Assembly (NCBI RefSeq): GCF_000425125.1
Contig: NZ_AULE01000031.1
Coordinates: 1-64,000 of the forward strand
Direction: 5' to 3'
From: Paenibacillus taiwanensis DSM 18679
GTDB lineage: Bacteria; Bacillota; Bacilli; Paenibacillales; Paenibacillaceae
Length of the DNA stretch: 64,000 bases
Part shown: positions 55,063 to 62,753 of the stretch, piece by piece
How the letters are laid out: each line of letters starts with the position of its first letter
How positions within the stretch are numbered: the stretch's first letter is position 1
The notes under the pieces: generated by a model
Seen by the model: only the letters and a program-made list of their open reading frames with translations
What the model was told of the DNA's origin: nothing
Databases searched by the model: none
Made by a program: the position numbers and the translations under genes

Positions 55063-55121
55063 AAAAAAGGCATGCGCTGAAGCATGCCGTCCACCCCGTG
55101 AACAGCCGCTTAGCTCATGCC
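55063..55121 (-). terminator. Terminator overlapping RAT 2 (before crr)
   Basis: On the minus strand GGCATGAGC (55113-55121) can pair with GCGCATGCC (55069-55077, one mismatch), followed by TTTTTT. The 5' arm lies within the RAT, so antitermination by a GlcT-type protein is expected. A local hairpin GGCATGC/GCATGCC may also form. Confidence 0.78.
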
Positions 55122-55142
55122 TAGTCGTACTAGTAACACGCT
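55112..55142 (-). promoter_or_regulatory. RAT 2: antiterminator target upstream of crr-ptsH-ptsI
   Basis: Identical over 31 bases to RAT 1 (50939-50969), including the GTGTTACTAGTACGACTAGG core. It lies about 145 bases before the crr start codon. Confidence 0.86.
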
Positions 55143-55445
55143 ATCTTGCAGTGTAAAATTCATCACTCATTCTAACATGCTGAATCGGCGGATGCAAGCG
55201 AGCAAGGCGGCTACAGAAGTATTGCCAGTATGTGCTAAGTTACACAACAGCAGTGCGGACTTTACTTACTCCTAAGATGCTCCTGTTGCGTGCAATTCAT
55301 ACGATTCATTACCCTGTATTACGCACTTGAAGCGAAATGGGATTCAGTTGTCGATTATATTTATCGACTTTCCGTCACTCACTGTTGCAATTTAGACACA
55401 TTAAGCTTAGATACGGTTCGAAATTACCGCTTAGATTACCGCATA

Positions 55446-55505
55446 GGTTTATAACTTTTCGAACGAGTTTATAATTTACCTAACCGGTTTATAACTTACC
55501 GGATT
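55446..55505. repeat. Three imperfect 20-bp direct repeats
   Basis: GGTTTATAACTT, AGTTTATAATTT and GGTTTATAACTT begin at 55446, 55466 and 55486, exactly 20 bases apart, i.e. about two helical turns. They lie about 300-360 bases upstream of RAT 2. Confidence 0.6.
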
Positions 55506-55730
55506 TATCATAACTTAAGGCCGAAATTCGAGCTTATTGCTCGCAATTGCCGTGGGTGTCAGTTGGTTAAGCTCATTTTTCCGCCTTATGTTCTTCATTT
55601 GCACCCATGCACACGTTATGATTGTGACATCAGCTACCTTTAAGACTGGAATGCTCGCTTAACCCCCGCAGTTTTTCCTCACAGATAGAAAATAAGATCG
55701 CTTTCCCGCCTTATCCCAGCATTCTCTCTC

Positions 55731-55790
55731 ATGTCCATCATTGTCCATCGTTGTCCATCGTTATCCAACGATATTGATAGTTATTCATCG
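55731..55790. repeat. 10-bp tandem repeats (TTGTCCATCG)
   Basis: Two exact copies at 55741-55750 and 55751-55760, with related units ATGTCCATCA before and TTATCCAACG and TTATTCATCG after. Function unknown. Confidence 0.6.
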
Positions 55791-56213
55791 TTTTCACTAG
55801 GTATCTACTGGTGTCATCGGTTCCCTAAGTATCACACGTAACCCTCATTATTCATCCTGCCCGCACTACGCTTCCCACAGCGTACACATTCAAGTAACCG
55901 CGCGCTCATCTAATCACTGCACTAGATGGGCTGCACTTCTTCACCGACGATTATTTAACCAAATTAACCATATTAATTACTCACACTCGAATGTCACAAC
56001 TATAATACTTGCTGCTACTCGTTAATGATGCACATACTGTAGCTTCGTATTGAAAACTACGTATTCAACATTACTTACTAGAGTGGCTAAAATGGTGCCT
56101 ATTAAATGTTTAACGCTGCTCATTCAAATCTACTCATTTATGACAGCACATAATGACCTAATCCATCTCGCCTTCATCCAGTAATGTATTTAGTCTAGTA
56201 TGGCATTCTGTAA

Positions 56214-56999
56214 TCACATAACTGCGTAAGCTAACTGCACGCCATCCGCCACCAGCTTTGTGTTCATTTCTGCCGGCAAACTACGATCCGTAACTATTCC
56301 CGTTAACTCCCCCACACCTGCAACTGAAAACAAAGAGGTGCGTCCAACCTTCGTATGGTCAAACACCGCATAAGTAGCTTCAGCCTGTCTCATCAACATA
56401 CGTGCGGTCTGTGCTTCCAACTCCGAGTAAGTGGTTATCCCTTTCGTTATGGAGAATCCATCTATCCCCATAAACAACTTCTCGATGTTCAAATGCTCGA
56501 TTGTCCGCTCAGCAAGTGGTCCACACAGCTCAAACGAATTGTTGCGCATTACACCACCAATCACAACAACTTGTAGTCCCTCACTGTCAGAAAGCTCCAT
56601 CGCAATATTAACCGCGTTAGTTACAACCGTAATCCCTCGCCGCTGCTTTAATAGCTTGGCAATTAAATACGTCGTAGTGCCGCCTGTTAAACAAATACTG
56701 TCGCCTTCTTCAATATAATCTACAGCACGTTTGGCAATAGCTTCTTTCTCCAGCCAAAGCATGTTCTTTTTCTCCTGAAATGTCACTTCCCGAACAGAGC
56801 TGCCACTTTCATATAATGCACCGCCAATCGTGCGAATAAGCTCACCGTTTCGCTCTAGCAGGTCCAAGTCTCTTCTTGCCGTCGCCTCAGAGCAATCAAA
56901 TTGCGTAATGATTTCTGCAATTGAAATGCGGCCGTGCTGTTTCAATTCCTGCATGATCTGATGACGGCGGAGTTCGCCCTTAGACATAGAGTCATTCAT
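56214..56999 (-). CDS. DeoR/GlpR family transcriptional regulator
   Basis: A 261-aa repressor. The N-terminal DeoR HTH (residues about 8-60: RRHQIMQELKQHGRISIAEI, then CSEATARRDLDLLERNGEL) is followed by the DeoR C-terminal sugar-phosphate sensor domain (about 80-240: ICLTGGTTTYLIAKLL, VVTNAVNIAMEL, VIGGVMRNNSFELCGPLAE). AGGAGAG and AGGAAGA lie before ATG 56999. It is 43 bp after the SIS-domain gene and likely in its operon. By position it represses the aminosugar/tagatose genes, sensing a phosphorylated intermediate. Confidence 0.9.
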   Translation of the reverse strand: MNDSMSKGELRRHQIMQELKQHGRISIAEIITQFDCSEATARRDLDLLERNGELIRTIGGALYESGSSVREVTFQEKKNMLWLEKEAIAKRAVDYIEEGDSICLTGGTTTYLIAKLLKQRRGITVVTNAVNIAMELSDSEGLQVVVIGGVMRNNSFELCGPLAERTIEHLNIEKLFMGIDGFSITKGITTYSELEAQTARMLMRQAEATYAVFDHTKVGRTSLFSVAGVGELTGIVTDRSLPAEMNTKLVADGVQLAYAVM

Positions 57000-57042
57000 T
57001 CTTCCTGTTCTCTCCTATTCTGGTCTTGCTTCGATTTATGAT

Positions 57043-58098
57043 CTAAAGTGATACAAATTGCGTCAAGTTGCGAGGATCATCTGGGTTTAATCCGCGTGCA
57101 ACCGCTGTATAATACCCATTGTACTGCACAAATGGCAAATACAAAACGGATCTTGCCTCATCCATCAGTTCGGCATGACCGATATTTATTACGTAGTCTG
57201 CAAATTGTGTATCTTCGCTTTCCTGTGCTGCAACGAGAACTATAGTAGCTCCGTACTGCTTCATTTCTTTGGCAACTTTTAGTTCATAATGACGAGCCTG
57301 TTCCGATAAAAGCAAGATGACTTGCGTATCTGCATCCACTATCGATTTGGGACCATGACGAAATTCAAGTGTGCCATAAGCTTCCGTCCATGTATATGTC
57401 ATTTCTTTTAGCTTCAAACAAGCCTCCAGCGCCAAACCATACATAGAACCCATTCCTAAATAGATTGTCTTCGTAAAAGAATTGGATTCTACCCATTTGC
57501 GTGCCGCATTGTCTGCCAGTGTAACGATGGCTGCATTAGACTGTAAAACTGTCTCTAGCTGCTGCAAGGCTTGATGATGACCATAGGCCTGTGCAATAGC
57601 AGCCAGCATCATAAAAGTCATGCTGCTGAGCGATTTCGTCATTACTGTACTTTTCTCCTGCCCAAGCGGTGACACCAAGCACTCCGTCATCCTTGCCAGC
57701 TTACTGTCCGCGTAACACGTAATACCACAAGTCGCCCAGTTTGTAAGGTCTTGTACCGATTCCAACGCCAAAATGACTTCATGAGACTCACCGGATCTTG
57801 ATACCCCAACCAATAAAGTGTTAAGCGCTGTTGTCACCGTCTGATTGCGGAACAAAAACAGGTCCGATGAAGGGTGGGCAGTTGCAGGGCGCCCCGTCCA
57901 AGCACGATAAACTGCGGCCATCGTCATCGCCTGATACCACGATGATCCCGAGCCTATAAATAGCACCTGCTCAAATTCGGTATTTCCTATATATTGTTTC
58001 AACCAATCTTGTTGGTTATTAAGCTGTTCCCATGCTGCTTGCAACGCCTCACTTTGCGCACAAATCTCGTTGTACGTATGCGTATTCACGTTTGACAT
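57043..58098 (-). CDS. SIS domain sugar isomerase/deaminase, AgaS-like
   Basis: A 351-aa protein with two SIS domains, as in GlmS, FrlB and AgaS. Domain 1 (residues about 35-165) has VLFIGSGSSWYQAMTMAAVY and VGVSRSGESHEVI; domain 2 (about 200-340) has IYLGMGSMYGLALEACLKLKEMT, in which YGTLEFRHGPKS places the catalytic Glu/His. The neighbours (DeoR regulator, class II aldolase, PfkB kinase) fit galactosamine-6-phosphate deaminase/isomerase (AgaS) feeding the tagatose pathway. A FrlB-like deglycase is an alternative. Its promoter is at 58134-58162. Confidence 0.82.
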   Translation of the reverse strand: MSNVNTHTYNEICAQSEALQAAWEQLNNQQDWLKQYIGNTEFEQVLFIGSGSSWYQAMTMAAVYRAWTGRPATAHPSSDLFLFRNQTVTTALNTLLVGVSRSGESHEVILALESVQDLTNWATCGITCYADSKLARMTECLVSPLGQEKSTVMTKSLSSMTFMMLAAIAQAYGHHQALQQLETVLQSNAAIVTLADNAARKWVESNSFTKTIYLGMGSMYGLALEACLKLKEMTYTWTEAYGTLEFRHGPKSIVDADTQVILLLSEQARHYELKVAKEMKQYGATIVLVAAQESEDTQFADYVINIGHAELMDEARSVLYLPFVQYNGYYTAVARGLNPDDPRNLTQFVSL

Positions 58099-58114
58099 CG
58101 ATAAAGACCCTCCC

Positions 58115-58165
58115 TTATAATCATGTTAATGAAATTATAAGTCATTATTTTGATTGTTTCAATCA
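58115..58165. promoter_or_regulatory. Divergent control region of the aminosugar locus: promoter and two palindromes
   Basis: On the minus strand TTGAAA (58157-58162) and TATAAT (58134-58139) are 17 bases apart, a strong promoter for the SIS gene. TGATTG-3-CAATCA (58151-58165) covers its -35, and TTATAAT-12-ATTATAA (58115-58140) covers its -10. These are likely DeoR-type operators, shared with the divergent aldolase gene. Confidence 0.65.
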
Positions 58166-58190
58166 TTATATTGTAGGAGGATATGTCATT

Positions 58191-59075
58191 ATGGGCCATC
58201 TCATCAGTTCTACCATTATGCTCCAAGCCGCCAGGGAACAACGTTTTGCGATTACCGCTTTTAACGTTCACACATTGGAGATGCTGCAAGCTGTCGTAGA
58301 TGCCGCTGTAGAAATGAGCGCCCCGCTCATTTTGCAAACTACTGTTGGAACCGTCAACCATCTTGGACCCGAATATATTGTCGCCGCAGCCCAAACAGCC
58401 GCAAAGATGGCCAACATCCCGATTGCCCTTCACCTTGATCACTGCACGGACTATGCCCTCATTGTGAAATGTATACGCGCTGGATATACATCCGTGATGA
58501 TTGATGCATCTATGCATACCTATGAAGACAATGTGCGCCGCACGTTGGAAGTGGTCAAAGTCGCACAAGCTGCTGGTGTTAATATAGAGGCCGAGTTGGG
58601 TAAAGTCGGTGGTGTTGAGGACGACCTTGTAGTAGAAGATGAGGACGCTCGTCTAGCGGTACCAGAAGAGTGTCAGCGGTTTGTGGAAGAGACAGGCGTT
58701 TCTACTCTTGCCCCTGCAATCGGAACCGCACATGGCATTTATAAAGGGGAGCCGCATATCGCGTTTGGACGGTTGGAGGAGATCCAGCGTCTTGTCAGTA
58801 TTCCGCTTGTGCTGCACGGAGGATCGGGTATTCCTGAAGAACAGGTGAAACGCTGCGTAAAGCTAGGCATGTCGAAGATGAATGTCGCAACAGAACTCAA
58901 AATTGCGTTTTCCAATGCGATTAGAACTGTATTTGACACCAATCCTGACGAAAATGACCCACGCAAATATATGGTCCCCGCCAAAGCAGCTGTTAAAGCA
59001 CTAACGAAAGAGAAGATCGCAATGGCCGGCTGCGGTGGTAAAGCCGAGCTTATGTTGGCAGCTACGTCATCTTAA
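58191..59075 (+). CDS. Class II ketose-bisphosphate aldolase (tagatose-bisphosphate aldolase-like)
   Basis: Splits tagatose- or fructose-1,6-bisphosphate into two triose phosphates using zinc. The 294-aa protein starts MGHLISSTIMLQAAREQRFA. Zinc ligands appear in ALHLDHCTDYALI, the segment EAELGKVGGVEDDL precedes the conserved TLAPAIGTAHGIYKGEPHI, and PLVLHGGSGIPEEQVK carries another ligand. It resembles GatY/KbaY more than FbaA. AGGAGG lies ten bases before ATG 58191; the upstream open frame overlaps the divergent SIS gene. Together with the kinase downstream it completes tagatose-6-phosphate breakdown. Confidence 0.88.
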   Translation: MGHLISSTIMLQAAREQRFAITAFNVHTLEMLQAVVDAAVEMSAPLILQTTVGTVNHLGPEYIVAAAQTAAKMANIPIALHLDHCTDYALIVKCIRAGYTSVMIDASMHTYEDNVRRTLEVVKVAQAAGVNIEAELGKVGGVEDDLVVEDEDARLAVPEECQRFVEETGVSTLAPAIGTAHGIYKGEPHIAFGRLEEIQRLVSIPLVLHGGSGIPEEQVKRCVKLGMSKMNVATELKIAFSNAIRTVFDTNPDENDPRKYMVPAKAAVKALTKEKIAMAGCGGKAELMLAATSS

Positions 59076-59120
59076 AACTTTTACTTGATTCGACGATATA
59101 ATAAATAGATGATGGAGATA

Positions 59121-59162
59121 GGCTTTCCAGCTTCGGCATTTGTCGTTGGAAAGTCTTTCTTC
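59121..59162 (+). terminator. Hairpin terminator between aldolase and kinase genes
   Basis: GGCTTTCCA (59121-59129) pairs with TGGAAAGTC (59147-59155, one G-U pair), followed by TTTCTTC. It may be partial, lowering kinase expression relative to aldolase. Confidence 0.6.
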
Positions 59163-59251
59163 ACTTATTATGAGAGCACTTCGATGATGGTGGCGACTCG
59201 CTCGCTCCTTCTCTTACTGTGCTGGATAGAGAAAGTTGGGGGAGTATACGG

Positions 59252-60187
59252 ATGATTACGACCGTAACGATGAATGCGGCAATCGACAAAACTTATGTGA
59301 CCTCTCAGTTTCAACCTAACCAGCTTTACCGTATTCAAAATATGCACGCTTGTGCAGGCGGCAAAGGGATTAATGTCGCACGTGTAATCCGAACGCTGAA
59401 AGAAGACGTGACAGCAAGCGGAATTATCGCTGGATACAATGGAATGTATATTCAAGAGCAGCTATTCCAAGAAGGAATCAATCACGACTTTATCGCTGTA
59501 GACGGAGAATCTCGAATTTGCCTTACTATTATTGATCCGTTGTCCGGCACACAGACAGAATTGCTGGAACAAGGTCCTGTACTAAATGAGGCCACACAGG
59601 AAGCGATGAAGACCAAGATTGGCATGCTGGCCCGTCGTTCCAGCCATGTTATTTTGTCAGGGAGCTTGCCACAAGGCTGCCATCCAACCTTCTATGCGGA
59701 TTGTATCAAGCTCATTCAGGATGCTGGTGCGATCCCCGTACTCGACGCAAGCGGAGATGCACTTCTTGCCGGAGTCGAGGCGAAACCACTCCTGATTAAG
59801 CCCAATGAGCACGAAGTGCTTCATCTGAGCGGTGGAACAACGGCAGATGAATCTTCCGTAATCGAAGCAATCGGTCGGTTAATGGAGAAAGGGGTCTTAA
59901 ATGTAGTCGTCTCACTAGGCGGACAAGGCGCGATTGCAGGTCTTCATCATCGTATTTATCGCGTCACTATACCGAAGGTTGATGTCGTGAATACGGTGGG
60001 CTGCGGCGATTCAATGCTGGCAGGTATTGTTGTTGCCGATAAGCGCGGCCTGCCGCCGATTGACCAGCTTCGTATGGGAGCTGCATGCGGAACTGCCAAT
60101 GCACTCATGCCAGCAGCAGGTCTAGTACGTCTGGAAGATGTCGGCTCGCTAATGAAACAGATTGAAGTTACACAGATAAAGGTCTAA
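59252..60187 (+). CDS. PfkB family sugar kinase (tagatose-6-phosphate/1-phosphofructokinase type)
   Basis: Phosphorylates a sugar phosphate, probably tagatose-6-phosphate, to the bisphosphate cut by the aldolase encoded upstream. The 311-aa protein begins MITTVTMNAAIDKTYVTSQF, has the substrate motif CAGGKGINVARVIRTL, the LSGSLPQG segment, and the PfkB ATP signature VNTVGCGDSMLAGIV with the catalytic Asp. ATG 59252 has GGGGGAG seven bases upstream. LacC and FruK both fit by sequence; the neighbourhood favours LacC-type. Confidence 0.88.
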   Translation: MITTVTMNAAIDKTYVTSQFQPNQLYRIQNMHACAGGKGINVARVIRTLKEDVTASGIIAGYNGMYIQEQLFQEGINHDFIAVDGESRICLTIIDPLSGTQTELLEQGPVLNEATQEAMKTKIGMLARRSSHVILSGSLPQGCHPTFYADCIKLIQDAGAIPVLDASGDALLAGVEAKPLLIKPNEHEVLHLSGGTTADESSVIEAIGRLMEKGVLNVVVSLGGQGAIAGLHHRIYRVTIPKVDVVNTVGCGDSMLAGIVVADKRGLPPIDQLRMGAACGTANALMPAAGLVRLEDVGSLMKQIEVTQIKV

Positions 60188-60197
60188 ATAACAAAAA

Positions 60198-60305
60198 GCC
60201 GTCATGCACCTTAAAGTGGTAAGCACCCATCAAAGTAGCGTCAGAAACAATAAACATTGCTACTCTGACAATGTTACGACACTAGGTGCAGACGGTTCAT
60301 TTTTT
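60198..60305 (+). terminator. Large stem-loop terminator after the kinase gene
   Basis: GCCGTC-GCACCT (60198-60211) pairs with AGGTGC-GACGGT (60284-60296) across a structured loop that contains GTCAGA/TCTGAC. TTCATTTTTT follows. Confidence 0.7.
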
Positions 60306-60531
60306 ATGGGGATAAATACTCACTTATGGAGCGTGATGTTACATGCACTTCAATAACAGCACTATCCAGCTCTAAATCCCAAATTACAAATGGCAATCCA
60401 TTAGGAATGCATTTTCTAACCGCGTACTGTCTTGCCCAATCCAATGTCTTGGATCGATACGTGTCTCCAGCGCAACGAACTTCATATCGCTCTGTGTGCA
60501 CACGAGTAACATTACTAGTTGACTTTCCCAT
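60304..60531 (-). CDS. Hypothetical protein (75 aa)
   Basis: Starts MGKSTSNVTRVHTERYEVRC with GAGG seven bases before ATG 60531; the frame is open to 60567 without a better start. It is hydrophilic, with no signal or membrane segment, and a middle part (YRSKTLDWARQYAVRKCIPN) that could form a helix. Not recognised. Its stop codon overlaps the T run of the facing kinase terminator. Conserved in unknown breadth; a real small gene is likely from the start signals. Confidence 0.55.
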   Translation of the reverse strand: MGKSTSNVTRVHTERYEVRCAGDTYRSKTLDWARQYAVRKCIPNGLPFVIWDLELDSAVIEVHVTSRSISEYLSP

Positions 60532-60691
60532 ATCATCACCTCGGTATGCCATGCTTCCCGTTATCATTCATCTCCTTACAGTAACCAGATCGCCCACATT
60601 TTAAACTTAAGATTAATGAAGGCTAACTAGCTTATTACATGTGAACGACTCATCAAAAGCTTCCCAACAACTAACTAAGATTACTTGAAAA

Positions 60692-61684
60692 TTATTTAAA
60701 AGATGTACTTAAGTCGAGAACACATCCAACCGCAACCCGGTAAGTCGCCTGAATCCCTTCCCCCTCGCCGCAACGATATCGTTTCAAATATTCATGTTTT
60801 AAAGCATTAAGCCACCGCTTGCTCACCGGCATGTTTGGTGTCGCTAGTGCATTACCCGCTCCGACTCGCCTCACATGCTGCAATAACGCCTCAACGTTAG
60901 GATATTGATAGGTAAGCTCGTGTTCAGACCACCAGTATCGATTCCGAGGCAGCTGCGTTTTCGTCTCCTTCGTTAGGCGGAAACCTTCTGGTGAAGACGC
61001 TGGTTCATTGGCACATGCTTCTTCCAGCCAACGTGTCCATTCGCCGTCATTCGGGTAATCTTGTCCACGAGCGGAATGCTTAGAATGACAATGCTGATCA
61101 GCAGCTGCGCAACAATCGTGTAATTCTCGCAGCGTCCCAGGCAAAAATGTCGTAAACGCCAACAGTCCTCCCGGGCGCAAGCGTTTAATGGCTGCTAACA
61201 ACGTGGAATGCGGAGTATTAAACCATTGAAATGCAGCACTGGATATTATGAAATCATACTGCGAAGCACCATGCTCCAACAACCAGTGCTCTGCATCAGC
61301 TGTAATCGTCTCTTTTATACAAGCAGCGCTTGCACGCCCCGTGATCTTGGCAACAGCCTGCTGCAACATATTAGGAGACAAGTCCAGCAACGAAATAGTG
61401 GCCTGTGGCAGCACTTCAAGTATAGCCAAGGCCAATGAGCCCGTGCCGCAGCCAACATCCAACATGGTGACGGGTGCTTGCAATTGCTTGTAATTTCTGT
61501 GATGCAGTGCCGTTCTCTGATGCAGCTCCAAATAGGATTGTATGACAGGATGCTCAAGCAGAAACCGAATCATATCACGCTGAATGTCCGTGTACTTGTC
61601 GTATTCGTGAGCGTGCCGGTCGAAACGTCGCTTTACGAGCCGCTTATCAATGACAGTCTTAGGCTGAACTGCACCTCCACGCAA
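60692..61684 (-). CDS. bioC: Malonyl-[acyl-carrier protein] O-methyltransferase (BioC)
   Basis: Methylates malonyl-ACP to start pimeloyl synthesis for biotin. About 330 aa, longer than E. coli BioC. The N-terminal KRRFDRHAHEYDKYTDIQRDM, the SAM-binding VTMLDVGCGTGSLALAILEV, ISLLDLSPNML and FIISSAAFQWF are BioC signatures. The start is uncertain: TTG 61684 opens the frame, with GGAGG just inside it and no ATG before the conserved region. It is 28 bp after bioH in the same direction. The last 60 residues are less conserved. Confidence 0.87.
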   Translation of the reverse strand: MRGGAVQPKTVIDKRLVKRRFDRHAHEYDKYTDIQRDMIRFLLEHPVIQSYLELHQRTALHHRNYKQLQAPVTMLDVGCGTGSLALAILEVLPQATISLLDLSPNMLQQAVAKITGRASAACIKETITADAEHWLLEHGASQYDFIISSAAFQWFNTPHSTLLAAIKRLRPGGLLAFTTFLPGTLRELHDCCAAADQHCHSKHSARGQDYPNDGEWTRWLEEACANEPASSPEGFRLTKETKTQLPRNRYWWSEHELTYQYPNVEALLQHVRRVGAGNALATPNMPVSKRWLNALKHEYLKRYRCGEGEGIQATYRVAVGCVLDLSTSFK

Positions 61685-61712
61685 GTGGTCAATAGCGGAA
61701 GGACACTGCTCG

Positions 61713-62753
61713 TTATGGGATGGAAAACGCCGATGTTGATTCAGGCTGTTCGCCCTCCTTACGCACGTTTAGATCTTGAAACCATGCATACAATTCCTCA
61801 TTCCAACAGTCCCGTGCTGTCAGGAACGGCGCGTGGCCTGCTGAAACAAGGACACGACTAGTCAAATTGCCGCGCCCCTGGTAGGCTGCGGCATGCGCCT
61901 GTGCACCCAGTGGACATAACGGGTCTTCTGCCCCGTGCAGCCATAACACGGGGATGTTTGTATTCCGCAGTCGCATCCAAGCTCTATGTAAATCTGCTTG
62001 CAGCAAATAAGCAAGCCCTGCATCTAAGCCTGCCAGCGAAAAGTCTGTCGCCGCCAGCAAATGGTGCTGGCAAAGCCCCGAAATTGGCTGTAGGCCGGAG
62101 TCCCCAAGTTCGGACGCTGACCAGAACTTGGCCTTAAAATCATGCAGCACAGAATCAGGCGCTTGCAGCAAACGTGAACGCATCCGTTTCACGATCCGTT
62201 TAGGCCAGCCTGCTGCACCCGTATCGTCTATAAAGCTCAACGTAGAGCCTACCAGAATTACACTAATGAGTTCTAGCTCCAGGTTGACCATGTTACCAAC
62301 TGATTCGCTTGTTATTGTCCTGCTGCTATCTGGAGTCACAGCATCTTCCATATAAGAACAACCGCTTAACATCCCAACGTCAGTATCTGTTCTATCAGTA
62401 GTTGTTCTGTCAGTAGTTGTTCTGTTCTGTTGCGCATCATTCCCTTTGCTATCCTGATTTAGAGCCCAAGCTGACAGCCACCTTTCGGCAGCATCAATGG
62501 TAAGCATGCCCCCTAGGGACCAGCCAATCACATGAAAGCGCCGCCTGTTCCTGCCTGCTGCTGCAATCTGTGGCAGGAGTTGGACTGTATTGATCAACTG
62601 TTCGGCAGATTGACAATGACGAAACGAGACATAATGATGTTCAAATTGAGGAAATGACTCGGCAGCAGTACGCCAAATGTCAGCGGATACTCCCCATCCA
62701 TGAATCCACAGACAAAGATCCTGTTCACCCTCATCACTAAAACGTGGTTTCAT
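61713..62753 (-). CDS. BioH-like pimeloyl-ACP methyl ester carboxylesterase (with large insertion)
   Basis: Alpha/beta hydrolase placed between bioF and bioC, so it probably removes the methyl group from pimeloyl-ACP methyl ester. The 346-aa protein has the oxyanion HGWG segment, nucleophile Ser in VIGWSLGGM, Asp in WLHGAEDPLCP and His in SAGHAPF, a full triad. It is about 90 residues longer than BioH. The extra part lies after the nucleophile (residues about 105-160), is Thr/Asp/Arg-rich and is partly coded by 15-bp tandem repeats. ATG 62753 follows GGAGG by nine bases and overlaps bioF by 17 bp. Confidence 0.8.
   Translation of the reverse strand: MKPRFSDEGEQDLCLWIHGWGVSADIWRTAAESFPQFEHHYVSFRHCQSAEQLINTVQLLPQIAAAGRNRRRFHVIGWSLGGMLTIDAAERWLSAWALNQDSKGNDAQQNRTTTDRTTTDRTDTDVGMLSGCSYMEDAVTPDSSRTITSESVGNMVNLELELISVILVGSTLSFIDDTGAAGWPKRIVKRMRSRLLQAPDSVLHDFKAKFWSASELGDSGLQPISGLCQHHLLAATDFSLAGLDAGLAYLLQADLHRAWMRLRNTNIPVLWLHGAEDPLCPLGAQAHAAAYQGRGNLTSRVLVSAGHAPFLTARDCWNEELYAWFQDLNVRKEGEQPESTSAFSIP
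62379..62423. repeat. Three 15-bp tandem repeats inside the bioH-like gene
   Basis: Units GTCAGTATCTGTTCT, ATCAGTAGTTGTTCT and GTCAGTAGTTGTTCT in tandem; being 15 bp they keep frame and encode the repeated RTTTD-type segment in the enzyme's insertion. Confidence 0.85.

Larger units (their letters stand above)
55143..56213. other. Gene-free 1.07-kb region upstream of the pts operon
   Basis: No reading frame with a ribosome binding site or family features. It holds the crr promoter, not clearly identified, and two sets of short direct repeats. Three units of GGTTTATAACTT type recur every 20 bases (55446-55505). Copies of TTGTCCATCG are repeated in tandem at 55741-55760 with decayed copies on both sides (55731-55790). 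Confidence 0.6.
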
